Positions 6,537 to 15,229 of a stretch of 18,994 nucleotides of DNA are shown here, one piece after another. How positions within the stretch are numbered: position 1 is the first letter of the stretch; each line of letters opens with the position of its first letter. A program made the position numbers and the translations under genes. Source of the stretch: Sutterella sp. UBA4713 (GTDB lineage: Bacteria; Pseudomonadota; Gammaproteobacteria; Burkholderiales; Burkholderiaceae_F); assembly GCA_002404465.1 (NCBI GenBank), contig DHJT01000066.1, forward strand, positions 441 to 19,434. Reading direction: 5' to 3'. The notes beneath the pieces are model-generated. The model was not told the DNA's origin and did not search any database. It worked only from the letters and a program-made list of their open reading frames with translations.

Positions 6537-9335
6537 TCAGGCGCACGGCTCGTCTGTTTGCAAAACCGTGCGCCAAAGGGTCGTAACGCTTTTTTTCTCT
6601 GCGGCGAAACGCTCGGGACAAACACGTACCGGAACGTTATCTCCGAAATTAAGACGCTTCATTCTTTGAATATTCCGATATGTGCGATATGCAGCAATCG
6701 AGTCTCTGGCAAGCTTCTCAGGAATCAATCCCAACCTCGCACTCATATCAAGCAAGGCCGAATTTCCAAGATTGTGTGTGAGTTCCGGATAACGACACGC
6801 TTGCGTTAACACCAATGTTTGTATGACAAACTCCACATCGAGCATCCCGCCTCGATCGCGTTTCAAATCAAACAACCCGGATGCATTTTTGCGATTTTCA
6901 AGAATCTTTCGTCGCATGGACACGACCGCGGTCTGCACCGATCGGATATCTCGCGGTCGGCATAAAATTTTCGTCCTTTCGCGTTCGAATGCAAGCCCGA
7001 GTTGCCGATCTCCGGCGCAGAACCGAGCTCGCGTTAAAGCCTGATGTTCCCAAATCCATGCGCCTCCGGTCGATTCCTGATACCGTTTAAAATGTTCGAA
7101 ACTGCAAACTAGGAGACCGTCTTGTCCCTCGGGTCTTAATCGTGTATCAACAGAGTAGAGCTTCCCGGAACTCGTCTGAACCGTAAGCCAGCTGATGACA
7201 CGACGCACAAAACGGGCATACACCGATGCGGCCTCCGGTGCATCATCCTCAAAGAGAAAAACCAAATCCAAATCACTGGCATAACCGAGTTCTTTACCTC
7301 CGAGTTTTCCGTATCCGATCACGGCCACCTTCGGTTCATCGCGATGACGTGACGGCGTTGCCTTCCAAGCTTCTTGCATCACGAGATGCAAAACGGCATC
7401 GGCAAGAGCCGAAAGATGATCGGCCGTACGCTCAACGGGGAAAACCCCTTGCAAATCGGAGACCAGAAGACGAAAAAGAGCGCTATGCGTCGCATCACGG
7501 AGCACGTTTAAAAGCGTCTCGGTATCTTGCCGGACTTCCGCCAAACGTTTCGAGACCTCTTTTTGCCACGCTTCCCAAATCGCTAGACTCGTCTCCGTGC
7601 CGATTTGCTCCTGCGTACCGACAAGTTCATCAAGTAGGATCGGGTGTTCGTATAAAAAGTTCGAAGCCCAACGACTGGAAATTAAAATCCGCGCTACACG
7701 CTTGGCTGCTGCCGGAGATTGATTTAAAAGCATCACGTAAGTAGGCCGTCCTGCGATAACTTCCAGCAATCCGAGATAGCGTTCGAAAAGTGTGTCGCCC
7801 TCCTGAGAAAGACCGAAAGACTGAGCCCAAGGATGCACATTTTCCGCCAAAGTCATCACAAACAGCGTGAAACAATCGCGGGCCGTATCGCTTGCCGTTA
7901 AAACACGCCCGGAAAGATCCCGAACAATACGCGTTGCAAAATTTGAAGCATCAGAAAACCCGAGCGCTCGGAGTTTTTCCGACAGTCGCTCACAAGACGT
8001 CTTGTCACCGATACGCCAACCGACAGGCCATCCGTCACGCTCCAAAGAGACCTCTTGCGTCCGAAAAATTGAGTCAAATACTCCAGAAACAAATGCTCGC
8101 GTCGTATCAAGACGTGTTTTAAGTTCCCCGGCAGTCAGCCCGAGCATCGCCCCGATGCGCTCGTACGCTATCGGATTGTCGGCCAGAAAATGCGTTTGCT
8201 TATCATCCACGTACTGTAACGCATGCTCAATGTTTCTTAAAAAGATGTAGCCGTTACGCAACTGCGTTGTCGTGCATTTGTCCAGATACCCGATCTCAGA
8301 GAGCATCTCAAGCATCGGTAAGGTTTGACGCCCCTGTAATCTTCGGTCACGCCCACCGCGCATGACTTGAAATGTCTGAACGATAAACTCAATTTCTCGA
8401 ATACCGCCGCGTCCGAGTTTGACATTAATGCCGGCTCCGCGTCCGAGTTCATGATGCACTGTTTCGGAACGGATCATCGCATGCACGCGACTTAAAGCGT
8501 TTAAGACCCCGAAATCGACGTATCGACGATACACAAACGGACGAATCAATCGATAAAACGAATCGACAGTTTGAGAAAACGCTTGAGGCTCGGAAAAAAC
8601 CGGGGTGTTGACAACGCGAGCCTTCAGCCACGCAAAACGTTCCCAGTCACGTCCTTGCCTCGACAAATATTCCTCGAGCATGTCGGAACTGACGACAATC
8701 GGTCCGTCCTCTCCGTAAGGTCTCAAGCGGCAATCCACGCGAAACACAAAACCCGTCTCGTCCGGCGAGTGAATCAGTGCAATGACTCGCCTTGCCAGGC
8801 GCTCGAAGAACTCGCGGTTGGAAACGGTGCGTTGTCCCTTTCCGGGCTGTGTACGACCGTCCTCGTCATAAACAAAAACCAAGTCGATGTCGGAACTGAC
8901 GTTTAACTCCTGTCCGCCGAGTTTTCCCATCGCTACAACCAACAAATCCTGAAAAGACCCGTCATGACAGGCAGGCTTGCCGAACTGTTCGGCAAGCTCA
9001 GAGGAAGCCAGAAGAACGGCTCGACTCACACAAATTTGTGCAAAGTCTGTCATCGTTCTGACGACGTCGTCATAACCGATTTGTCCCGTTATATTCCGTA
9101 AAGCGAGCGAAACGAGCACATCGCGTCGCAAAAGCCGCATCTGACGAGCCAATTGCTCACAGGAGTGAACATTGCCGAGCCGTTCGCTCATTTGATCGCA
9201 CGAGAGGTTTTCTTCGCAATACCGATCAAGGAGCTCTTTTGGGGACAGCCCGGTTACTCCGGCAACGGCTGCAATCGAGCGTTCGACAAAAGGACAGTAA
9301 GACGGAACACAATCGTTTCGAAGTCTTTCATGCAT
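6537..9335 (-). CDS. glnE: Bifunctional glutamine synthetase adenylyltransferase / adenylyl-removing enzyme
   Basis: GlnE switches glutamine synthetase off by adenylylation and on by phosphorolytic de-adenylylation, in response to PII and glutamine. The protein is 932 residues (E. coli about 946). It has two nucleotidyltransferase domains: the N-terminal adenylyl-removing one with GKLGGQELNVSSDIDL (Asp149/Asp151) and the C-terminal adenylylating one with GKLGGKELGYASDLDL (Asp688/Asp690). Further blocks are VDCRLRPYGEDGP and GRGGIREIEFIVQTFQ in the first half, and VDTRLRPEGQDGLLV and RDRGGMLDVEFVIQ in the second. The start is ATG 9335: the reverse strand upstream reads AGGAAGGAAAG with good spacing, and the protein then begins like other family members. 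The frame stays open to 9560 but that extension would overlap yhdP by over 100 bases and is low-complexity basic. It is transcribed divergently from yhdP. glnA and glnB are not in the window. Confidence 0.96.
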   Translation of the reverse strand: MHERLRNDCVPSYCPFVERSIAAVAGVTGLSPKELLDRYCEENLSCDQMSERLGNVHSCEQLARQMRLLRRDVLVSLALRNITGQIGYDDVVRTMTDFAQICVSRAVLLASSELAEQFGKPACHDGSFQDLLVVAMGKLGGQELNVSSDIDLVFVYDEDGRTQPGKGQRTVSNREFFERLARRVIALIHSPDETGFVFRVDCRLRPYGEDGPIVVSSDMLEEYLSRQGRDWERFAWLKARVVNTPVFSEPQAFSQTVDSFYRLIRPFVYRRYVDFGVLNALSRVHAMIRSETVHHELGRGAGINVKLGRGGIREIEFIVQTFQVMRGGRDRRLQGRQTLPMLEMLSEIGYLDKCTTTQLRNGYIFLRNIEHALQYVDDKQTHFLADNPIAYERIGAMLGLTAGELKTRLDTTRAFVSGVFDSIFRTQEVSLERDGWPVGWRIGDKTSCERLSEKLRALGFSDASNFATRIVRDLSGRVLTASDTARDCFTLFVMTLAENVHPWAQSFGLSQEGDTLFERYLGLLEVIAGRPTYVMLLNQSPAAAKRVARILISSRWASNFLYEHPILLDELVGTQEQIGTETSLAIWEAWQKEVSKRLAEVRQDTETLLNVLRDATHSALFRLLVSDLQGVFPVERTADHLSALADAVLHLVMQEAWKATPSRHRDEPKVAVIGYGKLGGKELGYASDLDLVFLFEDDAPEAASVYARFVRRVISWLTVQTSSGKLYSVDTRLRPEGQDGLLVCSFEHFKRYQESTGGAWIWEHQALTRARFCAGDRQLGLAFERERTKILCRPRDIRSVQTAVVSMRRKILENRKNASGLFDLKRDRGGMLDVEFVIQTLVLTQACRYPELTHNLGNSALLDMSARLGLIPEKLARDSIAAYRTYRNIQRMKRLNFGDNVPVRVCPERFAAEKKSVTTLWRTVLQTDEPCA
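6540..6596. repeat. Inverted repeat at the prlC/glnE convergence, possible terminator
   Basis: GGCGCACGG (6540-6548) and CCGTGCGCC (6566-6574) form a perfect 9-bp GC-rich inverted repeat with a 17-base loop. Seven T follow at 6590-6596 on the plus strand, 15 bases beyond the stem. It lies inside the last 12 codons of glnE, just past the prlC stop. Its place suggests it helps end plus-strand transcription from prlC, but the gap between stem and T-run makes it a poor standard intrinsic terminator. No T-run follows on the minus strand. Confidence 0.4.
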
Positions 9336-9436
9336 AAAACGCACTTTCCTTCCTGTGGTAAAGTTTCCGTTAATAGTACCCGAAACTTTTCCCTTGACAT
9401 TCCGGGATTTTGTGTCGCTGGCCCGTTTTTCGGGCA
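9336..9436. promoter_or_regulatory. Divergent glnE / yhdP control region
   Basis: These 101 bases must hold the promoters of both divergent genes. On the minus strand, ATGTCA (9400-9395) and TACTAT (9378-9373), 16 bases apart, are a weak candidate for the glnE promoter (4 of 6 matches each). The glnE ribosome site AGGAAGGAAAG lies near 9345-9355. On the plus strand a perfect TTGACA is present at 9394-9399, but no acceptable -10 follows at 16-18 bases, so I do not assign a yhdP promoter. The box calls are tentative. Confidence 0.35.
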
Positions 9437-12400
9437 ATGGAATCAATTTTGAAACGCCCCTGGGAGTACTTTCGTTCGTTTGCAGACTCAGTCGCTTGCT
9501 TTGTGCAAGGTCGACGCGGTTTGCGTCTTTCATTGCTCGTTGCCTTCTGGACCTTGACAAGTTGCATCCTTGTTTTGTCGTGCCTGATCCTGACCACGCG
9601 CTATATTATTTTCCCCAAAATCGATTCATATAATGCGCGCATTGCCCAAGCCGTTTCTTCGGCCCTGAAAGTCGAAATCAAAATCGGTCACATCAAGCCG
9701 AGTTGGGAACGTTTATGGCCGCGACTGACCCTTAAAGATGTCGTATTAAAGAAACCGGGCTTGAACGTCGCCGTCTTCTTGCCGCGCGTCGACGCTTCCC
9801 TTTACTGGTCCAGCATTTTCGGAATCCCGTCTTTCAAATCGCTACAAATTGTCGGCGCAGCCATCGATGTGGAGCGCCTAACGGACACCCAATTTGATAT
9901 TGCCGGCTTTCGCGTGGACCTGAAAAAATCAACTTCCGATTCGGAAGGTTCCGACCTGCTGACGTTTATCACCGAACAAGGGCGCTTGGACATCTCGCAA
10001 GCTCAAATTCGCTACACCGACAAGCGATTCGCATCAGACCGTACCGTTGCCGTCAACAACTTAAATGCCACGTTCTATCCGCACCTGGCCCACTGGAACT
10101 TCGGATTACAGGCCGATGCCGACGGGCAGGCCGTCGATGTCCGTGCCCGCGTCGGAAAACCGATCGTCTCTCATTCGTCCGATTGGAAAAATTGGGCTTG
10201 GGATTTTTATACAAAACTTGATGCGTTTGACCTAAAAAAAGCCCTGCCGGGCATTTCGGAAAACAATCCCTTCACATCGGGAAGAGCCGACGGAGAACTT
10301 TGGATTTCGTTTGATGAAGGCGTCGTCAAGAGTGTTACCGCCGACTTGGTACTCAATGATATCCGTGCCTCACTTCCGGCTCATCCCAAACCGATCGTCG
10401 CCCGACATCTGCAAGTGCAGACAAACGTCGTTCGAGACGAACAACAATTGGAGATAAAACTCGGACACTTGGCCCTTAAGTCAGAAAACGGCCGCACATT
10501 CGGTCCGCTTTCCGGATCGGCTTCAATCACGTTCGACCCGGCCTGGACTGAGACACAAGAAGGCTATGTAACGCTTTCGCAACTTAATCTGCACTCGCTT
10601 TGTCAAATCCTCCTTGAAAACAAAACCGTTCCGGAATCCGTTCGTCACACACTTGTGCAGTATGCACCGAGCGGAACCGTCAAAAACATCGATTTTTCCT
10701 GGAAAGGCTCGTACAAGGCCCCGAGCGATTGGCACTTTGCTTCCGACTTTATGCAATTAACGCTGCTGGCACAACCGAGCACAAACGGCATCGGGCAACC
10801 GGGCTTTGCCGATCTTGTCGGTTCGGTGAACATGTCACCGAAGTCAGGAACCTTAACCCTAAAAGGGGCCTCGGAAGTAACCTTTCCCGGGGTCTTTGAA
10901 AATGAACGTATCGCCATAGAGCGACTAACCGGAAAAGTTGCCTGGACAAAGGCCGGTGAAAAAACGCCGTTTACAGTTAAAATCGACGACCTAAACATAG
11001 CCAACGCCGACGTCGGTCTTACAGGTTCGGGGGCATGGAAAGCAACTGACAACACGGCCGGTTTTATCGACGTCGAGGGGCGTATTGACCATTTAAAGGC
11101 AGAAAGTGCCTGGCGCTACATGCCATTGATAATCGCCGAAGGCACACGCCATTGGCTCGAAGGCGCTCTGCGCGGCGGCGTTGCCAGAGAGGGACGCTTT
11201 ATTTTGCGCGGTGACTTAAAAAACTTCCCTTGGCACGGCGTTGATAAAAACAAAAGCCACTTTTTAGCCACAGCACAACTAACAGGCGGGCTGTTGGACT
11301 TCAAACCGTCTCCGACACGTCCGCAAAACGGCGTTTGGAATATCGGAAAAATTTGGCCTGTTATTTCCGACATCGATGCCGATTTAACCTTCGAAGGGGC
11401 GAGCATGCAGATTTATGCTCGTTCGGCCAAAACTCTCGGCGCAACCGGAAAAGCCATTCATGCCGACATCGCTCACATGGGCATCAAAGATACGCTCCTA
11501 ACGGTTTCGGCCGATGTAAACGCACCTCTGGCAACCATGAGCGACTACCTAAAAATCAGTCCCGTCGGCGCCATGATCGGAGGCGCTTTTGACAAAGCAA
11601 CCGCCAAAGGCGATGCCTCTTTAAACCTTAAACTTGCCATCCCGCTTACAGGCGAAAAGAAACCTCGCGTTAACGGGCTTTTGACCTTCCGAAACAATGC
11701 CCTTGACATGCATTGGCCTGTACCGCCCCTTACAGACCTAACGGGGCAGTTGCGTTTTACCGAATCGGGAGCTACCAGTGACAAACTCACGGCAACGGCA
11801 CTTAACGCCCCCGTGAAGGCAACGGTACATACCGACAATGATCACATGATTCGTATTCAGGCCCAAAGTCGCTTGATCCCCGAATCCGTTCGCTTTTTCG
11901 TTGACTCAGAACTGACAAAAGCGCTTATCGCTCATGCAAACGGTCAAACCGATGTTTCCGTCGGAATTGACATTCTTTCCGGAAAAGGCGTGACGGTTCG
12001 AGCATCAACCGATCTGAAAGGCATCGAACTGAAACTCCCTTCCCCCTTATCTAAGAAGGCCGAAGACTCGCAACCGACTGTATTTCGTTTCGAACCGTTA
12101 CTCCTCGGAGAAAAGCACGGTCATCTTTTAAAACTCGAGAGCTCGGACAAAATCGATTTAATCATGCAACTTGCGGGAAAAGAGCCCTCCGTGACACCGC
12201 TCGCCGGTCTCGGAATCGGGAAAAAAGCCGGCCTTCCGAGTCGGGGGCTTGCCATAGACATTCGCGCACCGAATATTGCCTATCGTACCTGGGAGCCGCT
12301 ACTTAAAGATATCCTTGAAGCCACCGGGAAAAGCAAACCGTCCGAAGGCCGCGTCGCCCCCTTCACGCTTAACACAGTTCGATACGATACCGATGCTTTT

Positions 12401-13480
12401 TCCTTTGATGAAATTCGTCTGACACACCTAAAAGGACGCGCACGACGCCTCGGCGATGCCGTCTGGAGCTTTTCCGTTGCCAGCCACGAGGCCGACGGCT
12501 TTTTAACTTGGGACTTCGCACGCAATAGCGGCGGCCACATTAAGGCTGATTTTTCCCGCTACAACGTCCCGAATACCTTTGAGCAAGCATTTATCAATTC
12601 AACGCAAACCGACAAAAGTCGAAAGACACTTCCGTCATTGGACTTAAACATCGCCGACCTGACCTACAAGGATGCTTCCTTGGGGTCGCTCAAGTTTTCG
12701 GCCTCAACACCGAAAACTCAAGAAGGCACCTCTTGGAAAATCGACGCGCTCCGAATTCTTAACCCCGATGCCGACATTTCTGCCTACGGCGAATGGACGG
12801 CAGACGGCGCCACCGTGTTAAATGCCGATTTGGAACTCGTGGACGGCGGGGCGTTTTTAAAGCGTCTCGGACACGAAGGCGTTTTAGGGAAAGGCTCAGG
12901 GAAAATCACAACATCTCTATTGTGGAAGGGATCCCCCTGGAATCCGGATTGGAAAACACTGCAAGGGTCGGCCAAAGTCAACTTAGTGCGCGGCGTTTTG
13001 GAGCAAACCGACTTGGGAGTCGGCGGAACACTTCTTTCGCTTGTCTCCATTCAATCACTCATTAAACAAATTTCACTTGATTTCTTTGATTTGTCACACA
13101 CAAATTTCACATTCGATTCCCTCACGGGCGACATCCTCATTGCTGACGGAATTCTCACAAGTGATAACATCAATCTGTCGGGAACCAAGGCAACAATCGA
13201 CCTTTCCGGCTCTGTGGATGTCAGCACCAAAGTCATCAATGCACGTGCGACGGTCGTTCCGAATATTAATGCCGGAGCAGCCTCCCTCCCGCTGGCGATT
13301 ATCAATCCGGTCATAGGTCTCGGGGCTTATGTCGGGCAATGGCTCATCAGTCAGCCGCTCAATTACCTTCTGACAACTGACTACACGATTACGGGAACTC
13401 TATCGGATCCTGTAATTCAAAAAGCCGTGAAGGATCCGGAAACACAAGAAGAAAATACGCAGACAAATTCGACTCCTTAG
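9437..13480 (+). CDS. yhdP: YhdP family protein (AsmA-like, phospholipid transport to the outer membrane)
   Basis: YhdP is an inner-membrane anchored, periplasm-spanning AsmA-superfamily protein; with TamB and YdbH it is known in E. coli to carry phospholipids to the outer membrane. This 1347-residue protein (E. coli about 1266) has a basic N-terminus, one membrane segment at about 31-55 (rich in Leu, Ile, Val), then a very long repetitive beta-strand-rich region as expected for a lipid-conducting groove. The C-terminal part (from about residue 1100) has the AsmA-like features: VNLVRGVLEQTDLGVGGTLL, then a segment ending near LPLAIINPVIGLGAYVGQWL, and DYTITGTLSDPVIQ. The start is ATG 9437; an in-frame TTG at 9410 would add nine residues. 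No strong ribosome site is visible (CGGG at 9431-9434 only). It sits 41 bases before plsC and probably leads that operon. Pairing with divergent glnE is common in Betaproteobacteria. Confidence 0.9.
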   Translation: MESILKRPWEYFRSFADSVACFVQGRRGLRLSLLVAFWTLTSCILVLSCLILTTRYIIFPKIDSYNARIAQAVSSALKVEIKIGHIKPSWERLWPRLTLKDVVLKKPGLNVAVFLPRVDASLYWSSIFGIPSFKSLQIVGAAIDVERLTDTQFDIAGFRVDLKKSTSDSEGSDLLTFITEQGRLDISQAQIRYTDKRFASDRTVAVNNLNATFYPHLAHWNFGLQADADGQAVDVRARVGKPIVSHSSDWKNWAWDFYTKLDAFDLKKALPGISENNPFTSGRADGELWISFDEGVVKSVTADLVLNDIRASLPAHPKPIVARHLQVQTNVVRDEQQLEIKLGHLALKSENGRTFGPLSGSASITFDPAWTETQEGYVTLSQLNLHSLCQILLENKTVPESVRHTLVQYAPSGTVKNIDFSWKGSYKAPSDWHFASDFMQLTLLAQPSTNGIGQPGFADLVGSVNMSPKSGTLTLKGASEVTFPGVFENERIAIERLTGKVAWTKAGEKTPFTVKIDDLNIANADVGLTGSGAWKATDNTAGFIDVEGRIDHLKAESAWRYMPLIIAEGTRHWLEGALRGGVAREGRFILRGDLKNFPWHGVDKNKSHFLATAQLTGGLLDFKPSPTRPQNGVWNIGKIWPVISDIDADLTFEGASMQIYARSAKTLGATGKAIHADIAHMGIKDTLLTVSADVNAPLATMSDYLKISPVGAMIGGAFDKATAKGDASLNLKLAIPLTGEKKPRVNGLLTFRNNALDMHWPVPPLTDLTGQLRFTESGATSDKLTATALNAPVKATVHTDNDHMIRIQAQSRLIPESVRFFVDSELTKALIAHANGQTDVSVGIDILSGKGVTVRASTDLKGIELKLPSPLSKKAEDSQPTVFRFEPLLLGEKHGHLLKLESSDKIDLIMQLAGKEPSVTPLAGLGIGKKAGLPSRGLAIDIRAPNIAYRTWEPLLKDILEATGKSKPSEGRVAPFTLNTVRYDTDAFSFDEIRLTHLKGRARRLGDAVWSFSVASHEADGFLTWDFARNSGGHIKADFSRYNVPNTFEQAFINSTQTDKSRKTLPSLDLNIADLTYKDASLGSLKFSASTPKTQEGTSWKIDALRILNPDADISAYGEWTADGATVLNADLELVDGGAFLKRLGHEGVLGKGSGKITTSLLWKGSPWNPDWKTLQGSAKVNLVRGVLEQTDLGVGGTLLSLVSIQSLIKQISLDFFDLSHTNFTFDSLTGDILIADGILTSDNINLSGTKATIDLSGSVDVSTKVINARATVVPNINAGAASLPLAIINPVIGLGAYVGQWLISQPLNYLLTTDYTITGTLSDPVIQKAVKDPETQEENTQTNSTP

Positions 13481-13521
13481 ATATAATTTTGCCGTTGCGA
13501 GGTCTTTTGGGAGACACGTCC

Positions 13522-14139
13522 TTGTTTCAATTTCATCTGATGACTCCGATTGTCTGGATTACCCGCCTTCTTGTCGGCGCGTATCCGCAATGGCACGGAT
13601 CGGCTCCGACCCGCAAGCAACGCATCTATTTTGCCAATCACACCAGCCACTTAGATACGATTGTCATCTGGTCGGCACTCCCGGGCGCCTTGCGAGCGAC
13701 AACACGCCCCGTCGCAGCCAAGGATTACTGGACCAAAGGACTCATTCGCCGTCGTCTGGCAATGAAAGAGCTCAACGTCGTTTTGGTGGATCGTCACAGA
13801 ACGGAGCACGCAAATCCGCTTGCGCCCTTAAAAGATGCATTAGCTCAGGGAGATTCCCTGATTATTTTTCCGGAAGGAACGCGACGTCCGCAAGAGTTGC
13901 CGAGTGAATTTAAAAGCGGTCTGTGGCGCCTGATGCGCGCTTTTCCCGATGTCGAATTAATTCCCGTGTATATCGAAAACTTACATCGGGCATTGCCAAA
14001 AGGGACGTACATTCCGGTTCCGACTGTTTGTTCCGTGCACTTCGGACCTCCGCTGGTCCATAGTGTTTCCGATTCGAAAGTTGAGTTCCTCGAGCGTGCA
14101 CGACAAGCCGTCATTGATCTGGCAAAGGTGGCTCTATGA
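13522..14139 (+). CDS. plsC: 1-acyl-sn-glycerol-3-phosphate acyltransferase (PlsC family)
   Basis: The family transfers an acyl group to lysophosphatidate at the inner membrane, giving phosphatidate for phospholipid synthesis. The 205-residue protein has the catalytic H-x4-D motif NHTSHLD (His40, Asp45) and the glycerophosphate-binding FPEGTR at 116-121, with a membrane-associating N-terminal stretch (TPIVWITRLLVGAY). The start is uncertain. TTG 13522 has GGGAGA at 13509-13514 with 7-base spacing; TTG 13489, 13495 and 13507 and ATG 13540 are in frame too. The stop overlaps the start of the next gene (ATGA), so the two are translationally coupled, and yhdP lies close upstream. Substrate preference cannot be told from sequence; paralogues of this family acylate other lysophospholipids, and the main cellular PlsC may be elsewhere. 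Confidence 0.88.
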   Translation: MFQFHLMTPIVWITRLLVGAYPQWHGSAPTRKQRIYFANHTSHLDTIVIWSALPGALRATTRPVAAKDYWTKGLIRRRLAMKELNVVLVDRHRTEHANPLAPLKDALAQGDSLIIFPEGTRRPQELPSEFKSGLWRLMRAFPDVELIPVYIENLHRALPKGTYIPVPTVCSVHFGPPLVHSVSDSKVEFLERARQAVIDLAKVAL

Positions 14140-15119
14140 TGCGACTCGGTATCGACCTGCAGTTAGGATACCTAATCATTCTCACGGCACTCATTGTCTT
14201 GATGGCTGCGGCAACGATTTACGGGCTGTGGGCGGCCGGTCGGGCAAAGAGCCCCGAACAGGCGTTTCGTCTGGACATTGCCAATTCCCGTGTACGCATG
14301 GGCTGGTGGCTCATTATTATTTTCACGGTTGCCTGGGGATTCGGGCAAACAACCCTTGTTGTCATTTTTGCCATTCTCTCCTTTTTCCTGCTTCGCGAAT
14401 TTATCGCTTTAACGCCGATTCGACCGCGCGATCACTGGATTCTTGTCATTGCGTTTTACGTGATTATTCCCGCGCAATACGCTTTGGTGTACTTGAACCA
14501 AATGCCGTACTTCACGCTCTTTATTCCGGTGTATGTCTTCTTACTCTTACCGGTCATTGCAGCCATCGGCAACGACACCGATCGCTTTCTCGAGCGCGTT
14601 GCGAAAGTTCAATGGGGCTTGATGATTTGCGTTTTCTGCGTCAGTCATGCACCGGCCATTGCCACACTGGACTTTGCCGGACTGGAACGCTACAACTCAT
14701 CGGGGGCTTTACTGCTACTTTTCTACTTAATGGTCACGTTCTGCGCCGATTTGTTTTCGGTTCTCGCCAGTTCTGCCTTGGGCGGCAAAGCCCTGAGAAT
14801 GAATCCGCACAAAACCGTCAAGGGAATTTCGGTCGGATGTTTCCTTGCCTTTCTAGTCGGCTTATCGCTTTTCTGGCTCACGCCGTTTCGTATTTACCAA
14901 GTGGCACTTTACTCACTTGCCATCGTTTTATCCTGTGTGATGGGCGATATTGTCATTAGTGCCGTCAAGCGCAGCCTCGGATCGAAAAGTTGGGAAGGCG
15001 AGCTTTATATCGGCAGAGGCAGTTTGGAACGCTTCGCTCCTTTGATTTTCTCGGCACCGGTCTTTTACCACCTGACGATTCTCTTTTTCAGGCTTCTGAA
15101 AAACCTTCCGGCCAGTTAA
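14136..15119 (+). CDS. CdsA-like phosphatidate cytidylyltransferase family protein with a degenerate signature
   Basis: CdsA enzymes make CDP-diacylglycerol from phosphatidate and CTP in the inner membrane. This 327-residue protein has about eight hydrophobic segments. The middle landmark of the family is recognisable: Asp205, then GGKAL and NPHKTVKG (223-230, compare SPKKTWEG). The C-terminal signature, however, is eroded. SAVKR (275-279) is kept, but K-D becomes Lys284-Ser285, GHGG becomes GRGS (293-296), and D-R-x-D becomes Glu298-Arg-Phe-Ala301. The next residues, LIFSAPVFYHL, again look like the family, so a frameshift is not the cause. It may be an inactive or altered enzyme, and another cdsA probably exists in the genome. 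It resembles the E. coli YnbB branch, which also sits with lipid genes. ATG 14136 overlaps the plsC stop, with AAGGTGG just upstream; a second ATG follows at 14139. Confidence 0.8.
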   Translation: MMRLGIDLQLGYLIILTALIVLMAAATIYGLWAAGRAKSPEQAFRLDIANSRVRMGWWLIIIFTVAWGFGQTTLVVIFAILSFFLLREFIALTPIRPRDHWILVIAFYVIIPAQYALVYLNQMPYFTLFIPVYVFLLLPVIAAIGNDTDRFLERVAKVQWGLMICVFCVSHAPAIATLDFAGLERYNSSGALLLLFYLMVTFCADLFSVLASSALGGKALRMNPHKTVKGISVGCFLAFLVGLSLFWLTPFRIYQVALYSLAIVLSCVMGDIVISAVKRSLGSKSWEGELYIGRGSLERFAPLIFSAPVFYHLTILFFRLLKNLPAS

Positions 15120-15229
15120 ACCGTTTTGTTTTCAGTTGCCGATCCTTCCTCTTGACTCTTGTCGATGAAAGGTGTTTCAAATGATGGGTAAAATTTCAGA
15201 CTTTTTTTGAATTCATTCGGGGATGTCCC
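15120..15229 (+). other. Intergenic leader before thyA
   Basis: No gene is seen in these 110 bases. TAAAAT at 15189-15194 is a possible -10 but has only a weak -35 (TGAAAG at 15166-15171, 17-base spacing). TTGACT at 15152-15157 has no matching -10. A run of seven T follows shortly afterwards. GGGGAT near 15219-15224 serves as the thyA ribosome site. No convincing terminator for the cdsA-like gene is present, so read-through into thyA is possible. Confidence 0.35.

Noticed and set aside
7226..7744. Open frame of 172 codons on the plus strand inside glnE
   Set aside because: It is antisense to the glnE middle region, which carries strong family motifs; composition is basic and no motif or ribosome site supports it.
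9394..9399. Perfect TTGACA as the -35 of a yhdP promoter
   Set aside because: No sequence resembling a -10 box lies 16-18 bases downstream, so the match alone is not enough.
9336..9560. Upstream extension of glnE on the minus strand
   Set aside because: The frame is open, but it would overlap yhdP head to head, is basic and low in family likeness, and the ATG at 9335 has a good AGGAAGGAAAG site.
14063..14959. Long open frame (298 codons) on the plus strand overlapping plsC and the cdsA-like gene
   Set aside because: It is a frame shadow: the overlapping frame has a clear membrane-protein pattern, family motifs and coupling to plsC, whereas this one is rich in Cys, His and Arg with no recognisable motif.
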